This document shows positions 26,020 to 37,700 of a stretch of 64,000 bases of DNA, in pieces; within the stretch, counting starts at the first letter, position 1; the number at the start of each line of letters is the position of its first letter. A program made the position numbers and the translations under genes. The notes under the pieces were generated by a model. It did not search any database. It was not told the DNA's origin and saw only the letters and a list, made by a program, of their open reading frames with translations. Source of the DNA: Merluccius polli (taxonomy: Eukaryota > Chordata > Actinopteri > Gadiformes > Merlucciidae); assembly GCA_030340625.1 (NCBI GenBank), contig JAOPHQ010003139.1, forward strand, positions 1-64,000. The letters run 5' to 3'.

Positions 26020-28897
26020 CCATCCATCCATCCATCTTCTGCCGCTTATCCGGGGTCAGGGTCGCGGGGGAAGCAGGGAAGCCCAGACTTCCCCTTCCCC
26101 AGCTACTTCGTCCAGCTCTTCCTGGGGGATCCCGAGGCATTCCCAGGCCAGCCGAGAGACATAGTCTCTCCAGCGTGTCCTGGGTCTTCCCCGGGGTCTC
26201 CTACCAGTGGGACGTGCCCTGAACACCTCACCAGGGAGGCGTCCGGGAGGCATCCTAACTAGATGCCCGAGCCACCTCATCTGGCTCCTCTCAACGCGGA
26301 GGAGTAGCGGGTCTACTCCGAGCTCCTCCTGGATGACCGAGCTTCTCACCCTATCCCTAAGGGAGAGCCCAGCCATCCTGCGGAGGAAGCTCATTTCGGG
26401 CGCTTGTACGCTTGTGATCTTGTTCTTTCGGTCATTACCCAAAGCTCATGACCATAGGTGAGGGCAGGAACGTAGATCGACTGGTAAATCGAGAGCTTTG
26501 CCTTTCGGCTCAGCTCCCTCTTCACCACGACGGATCCGTGCAGAGTCCGCATTACTGCAGACGCCGCACCGATCCACCTGTCGATCTCCCGCTCCATCCT
26601 CCCCTCACTCGTGAACAAGACCCCGAGGTACTTGAACTCCTCCGCTTGGGGCAGGATCTCATCCCCGAACCGGAGAGTGCACTCCACCCTTTTCCATTTG
26701 GAGGTGCTGATTCTCATCCCGGCCGCTTCACACTCGGCTGCGAACCGGTCCAGCGAGAGTTGGAGGTCACGGTTTGATGAAGCCAACCAGGACCACATCA
26801 TCCGCAAAAAGCAGAGACCCAATCCTGAGGTCACCAAACCGGACCCCCTCAACGCCCTGGCTGTGCCTAGAAATCCTGTCCATAAAAATTATGAACAGGA
26901 TCGGTGACAAAGGGCAGCCCTGGCGGAGTCCAACCCTCACTGGAAACAAGTCCGACTTATTACCGGCAACGTGGACCAAGCTCTGACACCGGTCATACAG
27001 GGAATGGACAGCCCGTATTAGGGGGTCCGATACCCCGTACTCCCGGAGAACCCCCCACAGGACTCCCCGAGGGACACGGTTGAATGCCTTCTCCAAGTCC
27101 ACAAAGCACATGTGGACTGGTTGGGCAAACTCCCATGCACCCTCAAGGATCCTGCAGAGGGTGTATAGCTGGTCCACTGTTCCACGGCCTGGACGAAAAC
27201 CACATTGCTCCTCCTGAATCCGAGGTTCGACTATCCGATGGACCCTCCTCTCCAGCCCCCCTGAATAGACCTTACCAGGAAGGCTGAGGAGTGTGATCCC
27301 CCTATAGTTGGAACACACCCTCCGGTCCCCCTTCTTAAAAAGAGGGACCACCACCCCAGTCTGCCAATCCAGGGGCACTGCCCCCGATGTCCACGTGATG
27401 CTGCAGAGTCGTGTCAACCAAGACAGCCCCACAACATCCAGGGCCTTAAGGAACTCCGGGCGGACCTCATCCACCCCCGGGGCCCTGCCACCGAGGAGCT
27501 TCCTGACCACCTCGGCAACCTCAGCCCCAGAGATAGGAGAGCCCACACCCGAGTCCCCAGGCCCTGCTTCCTTACCGGAAGGCGTGTTGGTGGGATTGAG
27601 GAGGTCTTCGAAGTATTCCTTCCACCGATCCACAACGTCCCGAGTCGAGGTCAGCAGCGCACCGTCTCCACCATACACAGTGTTGACGATGCACTGCTTC
27701 CCCCTCCTGAGACACCGGATGGTGGTCCAGAACCTCTTCGAAGCCATCCGGAAGTCGTTCTCCATGGCCTCACCGAACTCCTCCCATGTCCGGGTTTTTG
27801 CCTCAGTAACCGCCACAGCTGCGCTCCGCTTGGCCTGCCGGTACCTGCCTGCTGCCTCCGGAGTCCCACAGGCCAAAAAGGTCCTATAGGACTCCTTCAT
27901 CAGTTTGACGGCATCCCTCACCGCCAGTGTCCACCAGCGGGTTCGGGAATTGCCGCCACTGCAGGCACCGACCACCTCTTGCGGCCACAGCTCTGGTCGG
28001 CCACTTTAACAATGGAGGCGCGGAGCGTTGAATTCCCCCAGCAGAACTTTGGGAATCCCCAGAGGGAGCACTTTCCAGCACCCCCTCCAAGGAGTCCAAA
28101 AAGGGTGGATACTCTGAACTGCTGTTTGGACCATAGGCACAAACAACAGTCAGGATCCGTACCCCCACCCGAAGGCGGAGGGAGGCTACCCTCTACATAC
28201 AGGACTCCAACATACAGGCACCAAGCCGGGGGGCAATAAGTATTGCCACCCCTGCCCGGCGCCTCTCACCAGTGGCAACTCCAGAGTGGAAGAGAGTCCA
28301 ACCCCTCTCGAGAAGACTGGTTCCAGAGCCCTTGCTATGCGTTGAGGTGAGGCCGACTTTATCTAGCCGTAACTTCTCAACCTCGTGCACCAGCTCAGGC
28401 TCCTTCCCCACCAGAGAGGTGACCTTCCACGTCCCTAGAGCTAGCTTCTGCAGCTGAGGATCGGACCGCCAAGGTCCCCGCCTTCGGCTGCCACCTTTGG
28501 CCGCCGCCCAGCTCGCACTGCACCCGACCCCTTTGGCCCCTCCTGCTGGTGGTGAGCTGGCGGGAAGGGGGTCCCGCGTCATCGCTTCGGGCTGTGCCCG
28601 GCCGAGCCCCATGGGTATAGGCCCGGCCACCAGGCGCTTGCCCCCGAGCCCCACCCCCAGGCCTGGCTCCAGGGGGGGGGCCCGGTGACCCACGTCCGGG
28701 CGAGGGACACGTAAGACCATTTATTTGTATCACCATAAGGGGTCTTCTGAGCTACCCTTTGTCTGGCCCCTCCCCCCGGACCTGTTTGCCATGGGTGACC
28801 CTACCAGGGGCATAAAAGCCCCCGACAACGGAGCTCCTGGGGGTCATTGGGACACGCAAACCCCTCCACCACGGTAAGGTAGTAGCTCAGGGAGGGG
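26020..28897 (-). mobile_element. RTE/Rex3-like LINE inserted in the L2 copy
   Basis: This 2.88-kb minus-strand LINE is bracketed by a 12-bp target duplication. Its 3' end (low coordinate) is a short GATG/GGAT tetranucleotide tail, the type of tail described for fish Rex3/RTE elements. From 5' to 3' on the minus strand it has a GC-rich 5' region (about 28900-28450), endonuclease pieces, the reverse transcriptase and a conserved C-terminal region (RRPRGRPRTRWRDYVSRLAW). Part of the endonuclease is deleted. It is clearly younger than the L2 around it. Confidence 0.9.
26056..28440 (-). pseudogene. RTE/Rex3-like ORF: endonuclease (deleted) and reverse transcriptase
   Basis: On the minus strand the frame opens with LGTWKVTSLVGKEPELVHEV and GLTSTHSKGSGTSLLERGWT (the N-terminal endonuclease) near 28440-28260. 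It continues with LTVVCAYGPNSSSEYP near 28150, then jumps past most of the endonuclease core (internal deletion near 28050). The longest open part, 26767-27975, covers the linker and RT: APGVDEVRPEFLKALDVVG, SNYRGITLLSLPGKVYSG, EEQCGFRPGRGTVDQLYTL, VDLEKAFNRVPRG, VGLRQGCPLSPILF and the catalytic LLFADDVVLV. The rest follows in other frames (26391-26852 and 26056-26442), ending RRPRGRPRTRWRDY. Two frameshifts plus the deletion make it non-functional. Confidence 0.9.
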
Positions 28898-29215
28898 ATT
28901 GTCCAACCTTTGCTTAAGAAATCTAATCTCCTCTTTTAAATAATTTAGGACCAATTTCTAAACTATATTTTTTATCAAAAAATGTAGAAAATAGCATCTC
29001 CTTACAACTAATCTTTTATGAATAATAACATTTTTGAGGAATTCCAATCAGGTTTTCATGCTCTGCACATTAACAAACAGCTCTTGTCAAGGTTGTAAAT
29101 GATCTACTGCTCACTGATGATTCTGGTAACTATTCAGTTGACCTTAAGACCTAAGATCTAAGCACCTTTTAATAATTGCTTATAAACTTTTGGTCCCTCT
29201 TTCTCATGATCAATC
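28898..29215 (+). pseudogene. L2 LINE reverse transcriptase pseudogene, continuation
   Basis: It resumes exactly after the right-hand target duplication with LLKKSNL, then NNFRPISKLYFLSKNVEK-like sequence and a degraded FQSGFHALH segment near 29045. This is the usual RT order of the clade. It fades out around 29215 without the catalytic FADD motif. Confidence 0.7.
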
Positions 29216-29935
29216 ATCCCAAACTTACCACTAACCTATATATGGTGATGATTCACTTGATGGATCTACAAAATAGTATGTTTGGAGAAATCCCTTTGTT
29301 GATGCTACATACTAAATGTCATGCTGATTGATGAAATACTCTAGGAGTTTGAGTTTGAAAATGTCATCTTCCATAAAAATCCACAAGACAAATCTGAACC
29401 ATAAGGGGGTGCTCTGAATGCTATATATTCATATTTGCATATCTGCCTGATCAATCCTCACCAGACTTGATGCATATACTGTACGCTCCAATGATAACAC
29501 TATCCCCTATCTACAATGTGGAGATGATTGTAAATTGTGTGTGGCCTATCATACATTTTGCTATACAATAATGTGCAATGACAATAGAGGGATTCTATTC
29601 TGTGCTATTCATATAAAAACACTTGACGACCATCTTGATCGATCTACAAATGATCGGAGAAGTCTCTTTGTTAATGCTACATACCAAGTTGTATTGTATT
29701 TGCAACCCTATGACTTTGCAACCAATCTTCACATTTGGTACACATTTGGTACACATTATACAGGGGAGCTTGTATTAATATTTTAAATATGACCTTGTAT
29801 AACCCAGTGGCTTTATTTTTATATATTTATTTATGGTTTTGACTCCACTCCGCATTGAACAATGTAAAATGCACACCTGCAAGGTCTCTCAACAACAAAC
29901 ACTCAAACACAACATGCACATGCTGCAAGGAAGAA
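29216..29935. other. Degenerate direct repeat, no gene
   Basis: A segment around 29264-29330 (GATCTACAAAATAGTATG ... TTTGTTGATGCTACATAC) recurs in similar form around 29638-29690 (GATCTACAAATGATC ... TTTGTTAATGCTACATAC). The two copies are about 370 bp apart. This suggests an old repeated element or tandem duplication, probably transposon-derived. Confidence 0.5.
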
Positions 29936-29939
29936 CTTC

Positions 29940-32121
29940 TAGGAGTGGGTCCACATGGGATCCCAGCTGAGATCCTGAAGTAAGGCAGACCTAAGTTCCT
30001 GTACCACATTCATGCCCTGCTCCTCAAGGTCTGGGAGAGAGCAGCTCAGGGATGCTCTGATAGTGACCATCTTTAAAATGGGGGACATGGACATCTTACT
30101 CCTGTCAACATCAGGCAAAGTGCTTGCACGTTTCCTTGCAAAGCGGACTGTTGCCACTGGCAGAGGAAGTACTCCCTGAAACACAGTGTGGCTTCGGCCC
30201 ATCCAGAATCGGCCTAGAGCTGCCTTTGGGTATCCCTATTATGTACAGAATAGATGGCAGGCTTTCCAACCATAATCAATCAAGGCCAAGACCAAAGTCA
30301 GCCACACATTTGTCCTAGAACTCCAGTACCCAGATGACAAGGCAATGACAACGCAACCAGCAACATACTCTGCAGAATACCTCCAATACATCCTGCACAT
30401 CAACACCAAGAAGACCCAGGTTCTACATAAACCCCCACCCAACCAACCATGCACTCAGCCTACCATAAAAGTAAGCTGGAAACCAAGCTGGAAAATGTTG
30501 AGCACTTCCCCTACCTCAGACTTCTATCTTCTACAGTAGATAATCGACTATAAGATCGCATGAGTTGTGCCAGTGAAGCCTATGCCAGGCTCAGGACCTA
30601 CTGGCTCAAACTTAGCGATTGTTCTACAGAGCGGTTGTCCTCCCCACCCTACTGTATGAAGCTTGAACGTAGACCACCTGTAGCCTGAGAGCTCTAGAAT
30701 AACACCACCAGAGATCCTTACAGAGGATCCTGAGGATCGGTTGAAGGGAAAACACACCAACATCAGCGATTTTAGAATATTTTCTAGTATCACTGCTAGT
30801 GTGGTATAGTGTAAAATCTGTAAGAGCATTTGATGGGAAATGCCCACTTAATAGTGAGTTTCAGTCAGCTGAGTCCACTTGATTGATTGTGTTTAGGGGT
30901 GGAGCCCTCTCCACTGTGCTGTGCTTTTGCACTTAAAGATGAGTCATATATAGCGTCAGCGGTAGCGCCATGCCCTGGGAACGAAGACCTGGTCGAACCA
31001 GGACATGGGAGTCTCTCTGTGGGAGTCCCTCGAGGGAGCCCTGAAGCACAGAAACATCTTCTTTCACCCATCACTGTCAGGTCGTCTGCCCGGAGAAGAC
31101 ATCGCCATGGAGCCCCTGCTCGACACAGCAACCCATCCAACCTGCTCTTCCCAACGCTCTCAACCTGCACAGACCTTGAAGCAACGAGGGGACTCCGGAA
31201 CTGACAGTCGGCTGTCAAGAAGGCACCATCTCAGTCTATGCCTCCCTCCGGATTCTCCACTTCCTGGTGCTCAGAGACCTGGATCACCCCTGAGAACACA
31301 GCCACTCAGCCTCTCAGACTTCTCCTCTACTGTATCTGCAGCCAAGTCTTCTCGTGTATCTCCAGATTCCCTCTCTACAACATCCGCAGAAACCGGCCCT
31401 TCCTCACGAGGGAAGCAGCAAAGCTCCTGGTCCAAGCGCTCGTCATCTCCCGCCTCGACTACTGCAACTCGCCCCTGGCTGTATTTCCTCCCTCCGCAAT
31501 CAAACCTCTGCAGTGTATCTGGAATGCCGCAGGATCCCTCGTGGTCAACCTGCAAAAGTTCTCCCATGTGACCCCCCTCCTCCATGACCTCCACTGGCTC
31601 TCTGTAGTCCATTGACATCCTTGCTGTACCGAGAGTGATATATTGTTGTTTTACTTTCTACTGACAAATTGTACCTGACCTATTGTAAGTCGCTTTGGAA
31701 AAAAACGTCTGCTAAATGCCCGAAATGTAAATGTAAAAGCTTTCTAGAAGAAGCCAGCATGCCCAGAATCACAACCACCACTACCACTACAATGCAGCAC
31801 CAACTTAGATCGAAAGGCCATGTGTGACTAACACTCGTCTAACACTCGAGCCCCTGGAGGGCAAAAAAAGTGCTTTTGGGACATGGAAAGCTGCCTGAGG
31901 AAATTCTCTATCACTCTCAACAACTGGGAGGTTTTCCATTCTAAACTGCCACAGTGGTCCAGCGGCGGCACCATCATGAGAGGCAGCAAGAGGCTCCGCC
32001 CCACAATATGTGGATCACGGATGGGCCTCTACAGCCATCTGAAGACCCATCAGTACCCATTCAGAACCCATGAAGACACCACCAGGACAGCCATACTAGC
32101 TTCCAGTGACCACCGATGCAG

Positions 32122-32123
<2 letters not shown>
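29940..32123 (+). mobile_element. Unclassified LINE fragment, split by an L2 insertion
   Basis: Two pieces (29940-30777 and 31742-32123) read on the + strand as a degraded LINE. RT pieces in order are GIPAEILK, RDALIVTIFKMGD, LLSTSGKVLARFLAKR, LPLAEEVLPETQCGF and IMYRIDGRLSNHN, then the C-terminal region (QVLHKPPPNQPCTQPTIKV). After the insertion the 3' part resumes at LEEASMPRI. The RT catalytic core between QCGF and IMYRIDGR is deleted, and stops and frameshifts are common. This protein type is widespread in animal genomes, but I am not sure which clade name applies. Confidence 0.75.
30778..31741 (+). mobile_element. Internally deleted L2 LINE nested in another LINE
   Basis: TTTTAGAA (30770-30777) and TTCTAGAA (31742-31749) bracket it as an 8-bp target duplication with one change. 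The 3' end is diagnostic: GTAAGTCGCTTTGG ... AACGTCTGCTAAATG followed by an ATGTAA-type tail, as in fish L2/HE1-type elements. The upstream part contains an endonuclease start (SETWITPENTATQPL near 31275), which is joined after a few codons to the RT C-terminus (LVQALVISRLDYCNSPLAVF, then KFSHVTPLLHDLHWLSV). Most of the ORF is therefore missing by internal deletion. It lies within the unclassified LINE. Confidence 0.82.

Positions 32124-32196
<73 letters not shown>
32124..32196. repeat. (GT)n microsatellite
   Basis: A GT tract of about 73 bp that begins at the end of the recognisable LINE 3' sequence. It may have grown from the LINE's own simple tail. Confidence 0.95.
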
Positions 32197-32197
<1 letters not shown>

Positions 32198-34415
32198 TCA
32201 CTGTGCAGCCTACATTTGCAAAATGGAAGACCCTCTGTCTTCCCGGCAAGGTAATGCCAAGAGCCAAAAAAAAGGAAAGAAGTCCCCAGACTGCATCAGA
32301 TAGTGAGGCAGACTGGATGACGGAGACAATGTCAGGCAGAGGCCATGTTTTTTGGCAACAAACTGACAAATCATTGGGGGGATGGAGATGTATTTCCTGG
32401 GGGTTGTATAAGTGGATCAGTGCAGAAGCACAGGGCATGTTTGCTCCTATTAAAGTAGTGTTATGTTGTAAACAACCCTTACCTGCAGTAATAGAGTGCC
32501 AGAACCCAGGCCTAGAAGCCCTCCAGAACTATAATGGGTTCATATGGCAGATGAATAGGATTTAAAATAGAATTAAAATGGTTATTGATGGCAAAAGTGC
32601 CAATTACAGATAATTGGATGCTCTAGAGTTGCAGAAGTTGAATGGGGGAAAAAAACAACTGGTGTTTCTGCTTGAACTATTTGCTTGGAGCTTTGTTGGG
32701 CCACACTGCAGGTGATTGAGCGACGAAGCACAAACAGCATGTTAGCATGGCTTTAGGTGGCGGCTGGGGAGCTGTGCTAAGTAGAGCTGACAGGTTAGCC
32801 TGGCAGTTTGAAGACAACTCTTGTCTGAACTATTGTTGGTTTGTTGATGTGTGTGTGGTGAGGTGAGGTGATGCTCCATCACTGTGATACAGTGGACACT
32901 TCACCATACTGCAATACTTGTTTTGTAAAGTTTATTTTGAGCTGTTTAGCTCCTTGCAACCGCTCCAGTCTGCTGTATGGAAGAAAGTGGAACAGTCGCC
33001 AAGCAGCACCCAGTCTAGAAGGAGCTTTGCATCCACGCTCACCCTCCCTCATATCACCACCAGCACATCCACCACCACTACACTACTGCAAATCATCTCT
33101 CCTCCTATTGGCTCCTTGCTTGCATTGCATGTATTGTTGGGAAGTCATCTTTTTACAGTCAATGTGAAAAGGCATTTAATGGTGTGAAATGGCATCTCTT
33201 ACTTCCTCAATATGATGAATTTCCAAGTAAAACTGCTTATTATTGCTAGATTAAAGGCAGGAATAATCTCACGTTGTCAGACAACAACAAAAAACAGCTG
33301 GAAAAGAAGTGACGTTGGTTAGATTTGAATGTTAAATGACGAATAGAACAGAATGTTTTATATTCTTCAGCATACTTGGGTAATTAATATGACGAGCGAA
33401 ACGAGCGGCATTCAAAGTGAACAAGTACATTTTTCTTTCAAGGAAGCATGGACTGATTTGTGGCTTCTTGCTAATGCCTTATTAACCTTGTAAATCCTCA
33501 CATCACACTACATTAGTTTGGTTCCACATTATGAGGAACAAGAAGAGTGTGAATGTGCCTGTGTACTACGGTTTGTGTTTTGGCATACCATTGTCCATAC
33601 AAGCCAAAGTTAGCCAATGCCATGCCACATTGTTATACCTCAAATGAACATGAACCCACAAATAGCCCCTCCTCAACCTTCAATCTGCTATTAATATTAC
33701 GTCATTCTTGATGTCATACATAAAGTATGTCTGAGATGTGTCCATGATATACACTTGTGTGCAGTCTGTAAAGAAAAGTTATTGGCAAGTTATTGTTATT
33801 GGCAACACTAAACATAAAACATCCCACTATGTGTGGACCATTATGGAGAAAGGAAAACATTAATTGCGTGTGAATGCACTTTATTCCATGCAGATGTAGC
33901 ATTGGGAATCTTTCGGGTGAAAAATCACATTCCTTTCCATAGGAGTCAGCAAGAAGAAGAGGCCTAAGCAACATTACTCAATAAAGTAGACACAGTCCAT
34001 AACTCATTAGAAGGTCTCTGCATATAAAGCAGAGGATACATTAATTATTCTGCAGTACCAGCCGGAGGGGCTGGACCCAAATACTCTGGACTTTCTGCTA
34101 GTAGCCTGTCCTCCTGAGTGATCAATAGCAGTAAGCACAAGTCAAGCCAGAAAGCAGCCATTCAAAAAGCAAAACAAACCTTTTAGGTCCAGCCGACTCT
34201 CGTGTAGCATGTAGTGTACTTCTGATGCTGTTTTGTGAGCTAGAATTTGCTAAGGTTAAAGTCATGTTCACTGCAGATAAAGCAATGCAGTATCTACAGT
34301 TAATGTTGAATGTCAAGGTGAATACCGAAAAAAAAACTTACAAGCCCACACACGACAGATATAAATGTTTGAGAATCAATTATTACCTATATGTTTGTTG
34401 ATATAGGCCTACGGG
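32197..34415. other. Intergenic, no gene recognised
   Basis: Single-copy-looking DNA with only short open frames that lack domains. I see no splice-site pairs or repeats worth naming. Confidence 0.35.
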
Positions 34416-34701
34416 GTCTCAACTTGTGTGAATAGAAGTATAATCAGTGTGTACATTTGAAATCTGTGTGTACAATCCAAAAATGGCCGAGTGATACATG
34501 TTGAACTACACCTGACTGATGGGAGGTTTATCTCAAAACTTTGTGTGTAAAATGCCATCCGTACGAATTTGTACTTGTTGAATTGAGATGTACGCACAGA
34601 TTGTTCACATGGATTGGCAATGTAGTCACACAGATTAGAAATGTACGCACAGATTTCAAATGTATGCACAGATTGTCATTCTGTTCGCTGTTTATTGAGA
34701 C
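34416..34701. mobile_element. MITE-like element with long imperfect inverted arms
   Basis: The ends read GTCTCAA (34416) and TTGAGAC (to 34701). Inside, GTGTACATTTGAAATCTGTG on the left pairs with its imperfect inverse (CACAGATTTCAAATGTATGC) on the right. Between the arms, the motif ACGCACAGATT and its variants recur four times (about 34593-34675). The element is about 286 bp with no coding capacity. The superfamily is unknown because I see no clear target duplication. Confidence 0.6.
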
Positions 34702-37700
34702 AAAGCTACCCCCATATTGGCTTAACCATTTATCAGGCTTTAATTAAAGCAATACATATAGTGTAGTCAATGGCGTTTGTAGTTTAAACCATGTATTTAC
34801 TTTATGGACAGCGACTGCTTCCCACCTGTTTCTTTATGAGACAGTAGGCTACACAGTTTTGCATCCTGATGAGCAGCACCAAATAATGAATGCAGAGAGG
34901 TGAATCATGACTGTCTCTCTTTGGTTGACTTGTGCTCATTACAATGAGATTAACGACAATCGCTTTTTTGCCCACTACATCACTAAATATTGTAACAAAC
35001 ATTTGTTGTCCTCTAATGTATTCTGGTTAATTTCATTAAGTGTGGAAAAAATGAATGCGCTATGTAGGCCTACAGCAACATTAAAACTATTTTGCATTAT
35101 TTGGCACGGTCTGGCATTTGGAATGGCGCTAAGTAATATTTCCCTGTGACTTTGTTAAGTGCCCCCCCCCCACCCCCTCGGACCATCAACTCATCTGCTC
35201 CTTGTTGTGCCCCCACTGACATTGCCTCCTTGTGTACACATACAGCATGCAAACATCGTTAAAAATGTCCTGAGCTACAAGTGGTTCAGCAACCAACACT
35301 GGTCAGGTCAAATGTATTTGTGGAGCGCGTCTTAAAAAAACAACAACAAAAAAGTGCTGTCGGAAGGAAGTACACATGAAAATAAAACAGCAGGAACTAA
35401 ATACAGAAACATACATAGATGAATAGATATCAAAGTATGTGTTGTAACCATAGCCCTCACGCATACAATAATTGCATCCATATGCGCTATAAGACCACCA
35501 GGCGGTTGGAGGAACATGTGTGGTGTTTGGTTTGGTCTAGACAGTGAGGGTCATGTTCGCTTGAGGCGTTCTGCAGCCTAGTCAGTCACACTCTCTCTCT
35601 CTTTCTTGCTCTTCCATCTCTCTTATTAGACACACTCCAAAACATGGCCGCCAGTCGTCTCATCAACTCTGCACTGCACCTTATGCATTAGTTATTAAGT
35701 ACACAGTGGATCATTTATAAACATGAATTTTTTAACACTAACTTTTTGGCAGCACACTTTTAATGGATATTTGCATACATTTGCATTGATAGTTAATTAT
35801 GCAGGAAGTGGTGGATTATAAGAGAGGGCTGTGTCAAAGTGAACTATCCTTAAATGATGCTTCAAGGGGTATATACTGTACAGAATGATTCAAACAGAAT
35901 GACTGATAGAAAAGCCAGCAAGCTAGCATAGACTAAAACTTTACAGGAAAACAAGGAAAGTCATTTTACAATATCAGTCTAACAGAGTATAACAGCTGAT
36001 GAAGCCTATGTATGCGTTGACTCAGATGACTAGGTAACGCTAGCCCTGTGGACCTCATGTCATTGAGAAGCAGCATCTGTGGATGACAGAGGTCTTGGGT
36101 TTTATGTGGCCCAACATGTGGTGAGAAACATCCCGTGTCATGTGTGCTAAGTGGCCTTTGGAGACGCTCTCCCATCCATCTGCCTCCATGTCAAACCCAG
36201 CTTGTCCTTCAAAACCTGCCAGGAGGAGAAAAGTTGGGAGCAGCGGAAACACATACTCTTACTCATTTTATTGACAAATGTATATTAAACCACCCTTTAC
36301 TCACTCTGTTTTTGTAATTATTTTTTCTCAATTGCTTAACTCGCTTGATTAGAAAAAAATACAAAAACATATGGCTCAGGGTTGTGTGCACTGGCAATTC
36401 ATCTGCTTGGTTTAATACCAATGGAAATGTCTGGTGAAAAATGTATTTGTAGCATCCCCAAATGAAAGGGCCAAAAGGGCCACTGTTCTCCTATTCACAT
36501 GGTAAAATGTCTGCCAGAGGACAGATGGATGCCACACATTAAGACAAGCCACAGAGCCTTCCCCTTGATGCAATGCTCAGAATCTATTGCTACAGTCATG
36601 CCATCATACATTTTTCACAACGTCTGAGCGAAGTGACGGCGAGGCAGACGACTCAACAAATGGGATCATCTTCCCTGCATACTGATTGTCTTCGCTGTAG
36701 TGCACTGAGGTTTCAGGAATGATGTGATAGCCATATTTATCCTAACAATGGATTTAGACTTGTCCTAAAACACATTCAAACAAGTCACAGAGACATACAA
36801 CAGTTGAAGTATACGTCTCCAAGCCTACGGTAGTGTTGGTTAAGAGTTTGTTGACTCACCTTTGTTTATGATTCCAGCAGCTGTATCATGTACTGGTACC
36901 AGGTTTTTTGTTGTTGTTTTGGGGAACCTGGTCCTGCAGCACTGAGCATCTGTTGTTGTTTCAATATTGATTGAATGCTTTGCTTTCGGCCTCGCTTGGA
37001 AGTGGCTTTGATAAAATACTACATGTAAATAACTAAATTAAGATAAACAGGCAGGAGAGAAACACTTTCTGGCTTTTTCTCGTTTCATTATGAAATCAAC
37101 CAAACAGAATTACTCAAACCATGTCCTTTAAACTTAGCTCCAGGTACTTGTAGCACCATCAGAGTAGGTTATAGTGTATAGTGTATAGAGCCCTCAATTG
37201 ACACAATACAATGTGTCATCATTTCAGAAATAATTCAAATTCAACAATTTAACTATTGTAAGCAATTAGTAAGCAATCAGTGTCTTTTATGAACATAGAT
37301 AAATAAACATAGATAAACATTGCATATTGAACATATCTTATGCATCAGCAATACACTGATTGTGTAGTGCTTTTTTCAGGGCCAGTAAAAAGCAGAATAT
37401 AATATTGATGCATATTGTCAATATCTGTAATTTGGAGGTGGAATCCCCCACTAACATAGCCTCTGGGCTATATTGGTTACACTTCAATCGTTCAACAATC
37501 TGTATGAGATCAGTCTCTACAGGATAATGAAAAGAGCTAATGGCTCCTCTGCCATTCCTCTCCAGTGAGAGAAAGCAGCGGACCATCTCTATGTGCAGCA
37601 GCGCCTAGTGACTATTGGCCTACAAACAGGGCGTCCGCTCATGTTGAGCGAAATGAACACAGCAGTCACGAAAGGCTCATCACTAGCTTTTGCATCACCC

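Larger units (their letters stand above)
24960..29215 (+). mobile_element. L2-clade LINE fragment, split by a nested element
   Basis: The first part (to 26019) and the continuation from 28898 form one degraded LINE on the + strand. They encode the C-terminal end of the endonuclease (GHTLDLVLSHG), the linker (PWINDRTRDIKRQCRKADHKW, YFSNLI) and the start of the reverse transcriptase (SFPSSLKQAIVQPLLKKSNL, then a FQSGF-like segment near 29040). Stops and frameshifts are frequent. The 5' end is truncated and the RT catalytic motif is not recognisable. The element is interrupted at 26020-28897 by an RTE-type LINE on the opposite strand. Confidence 0.85.
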
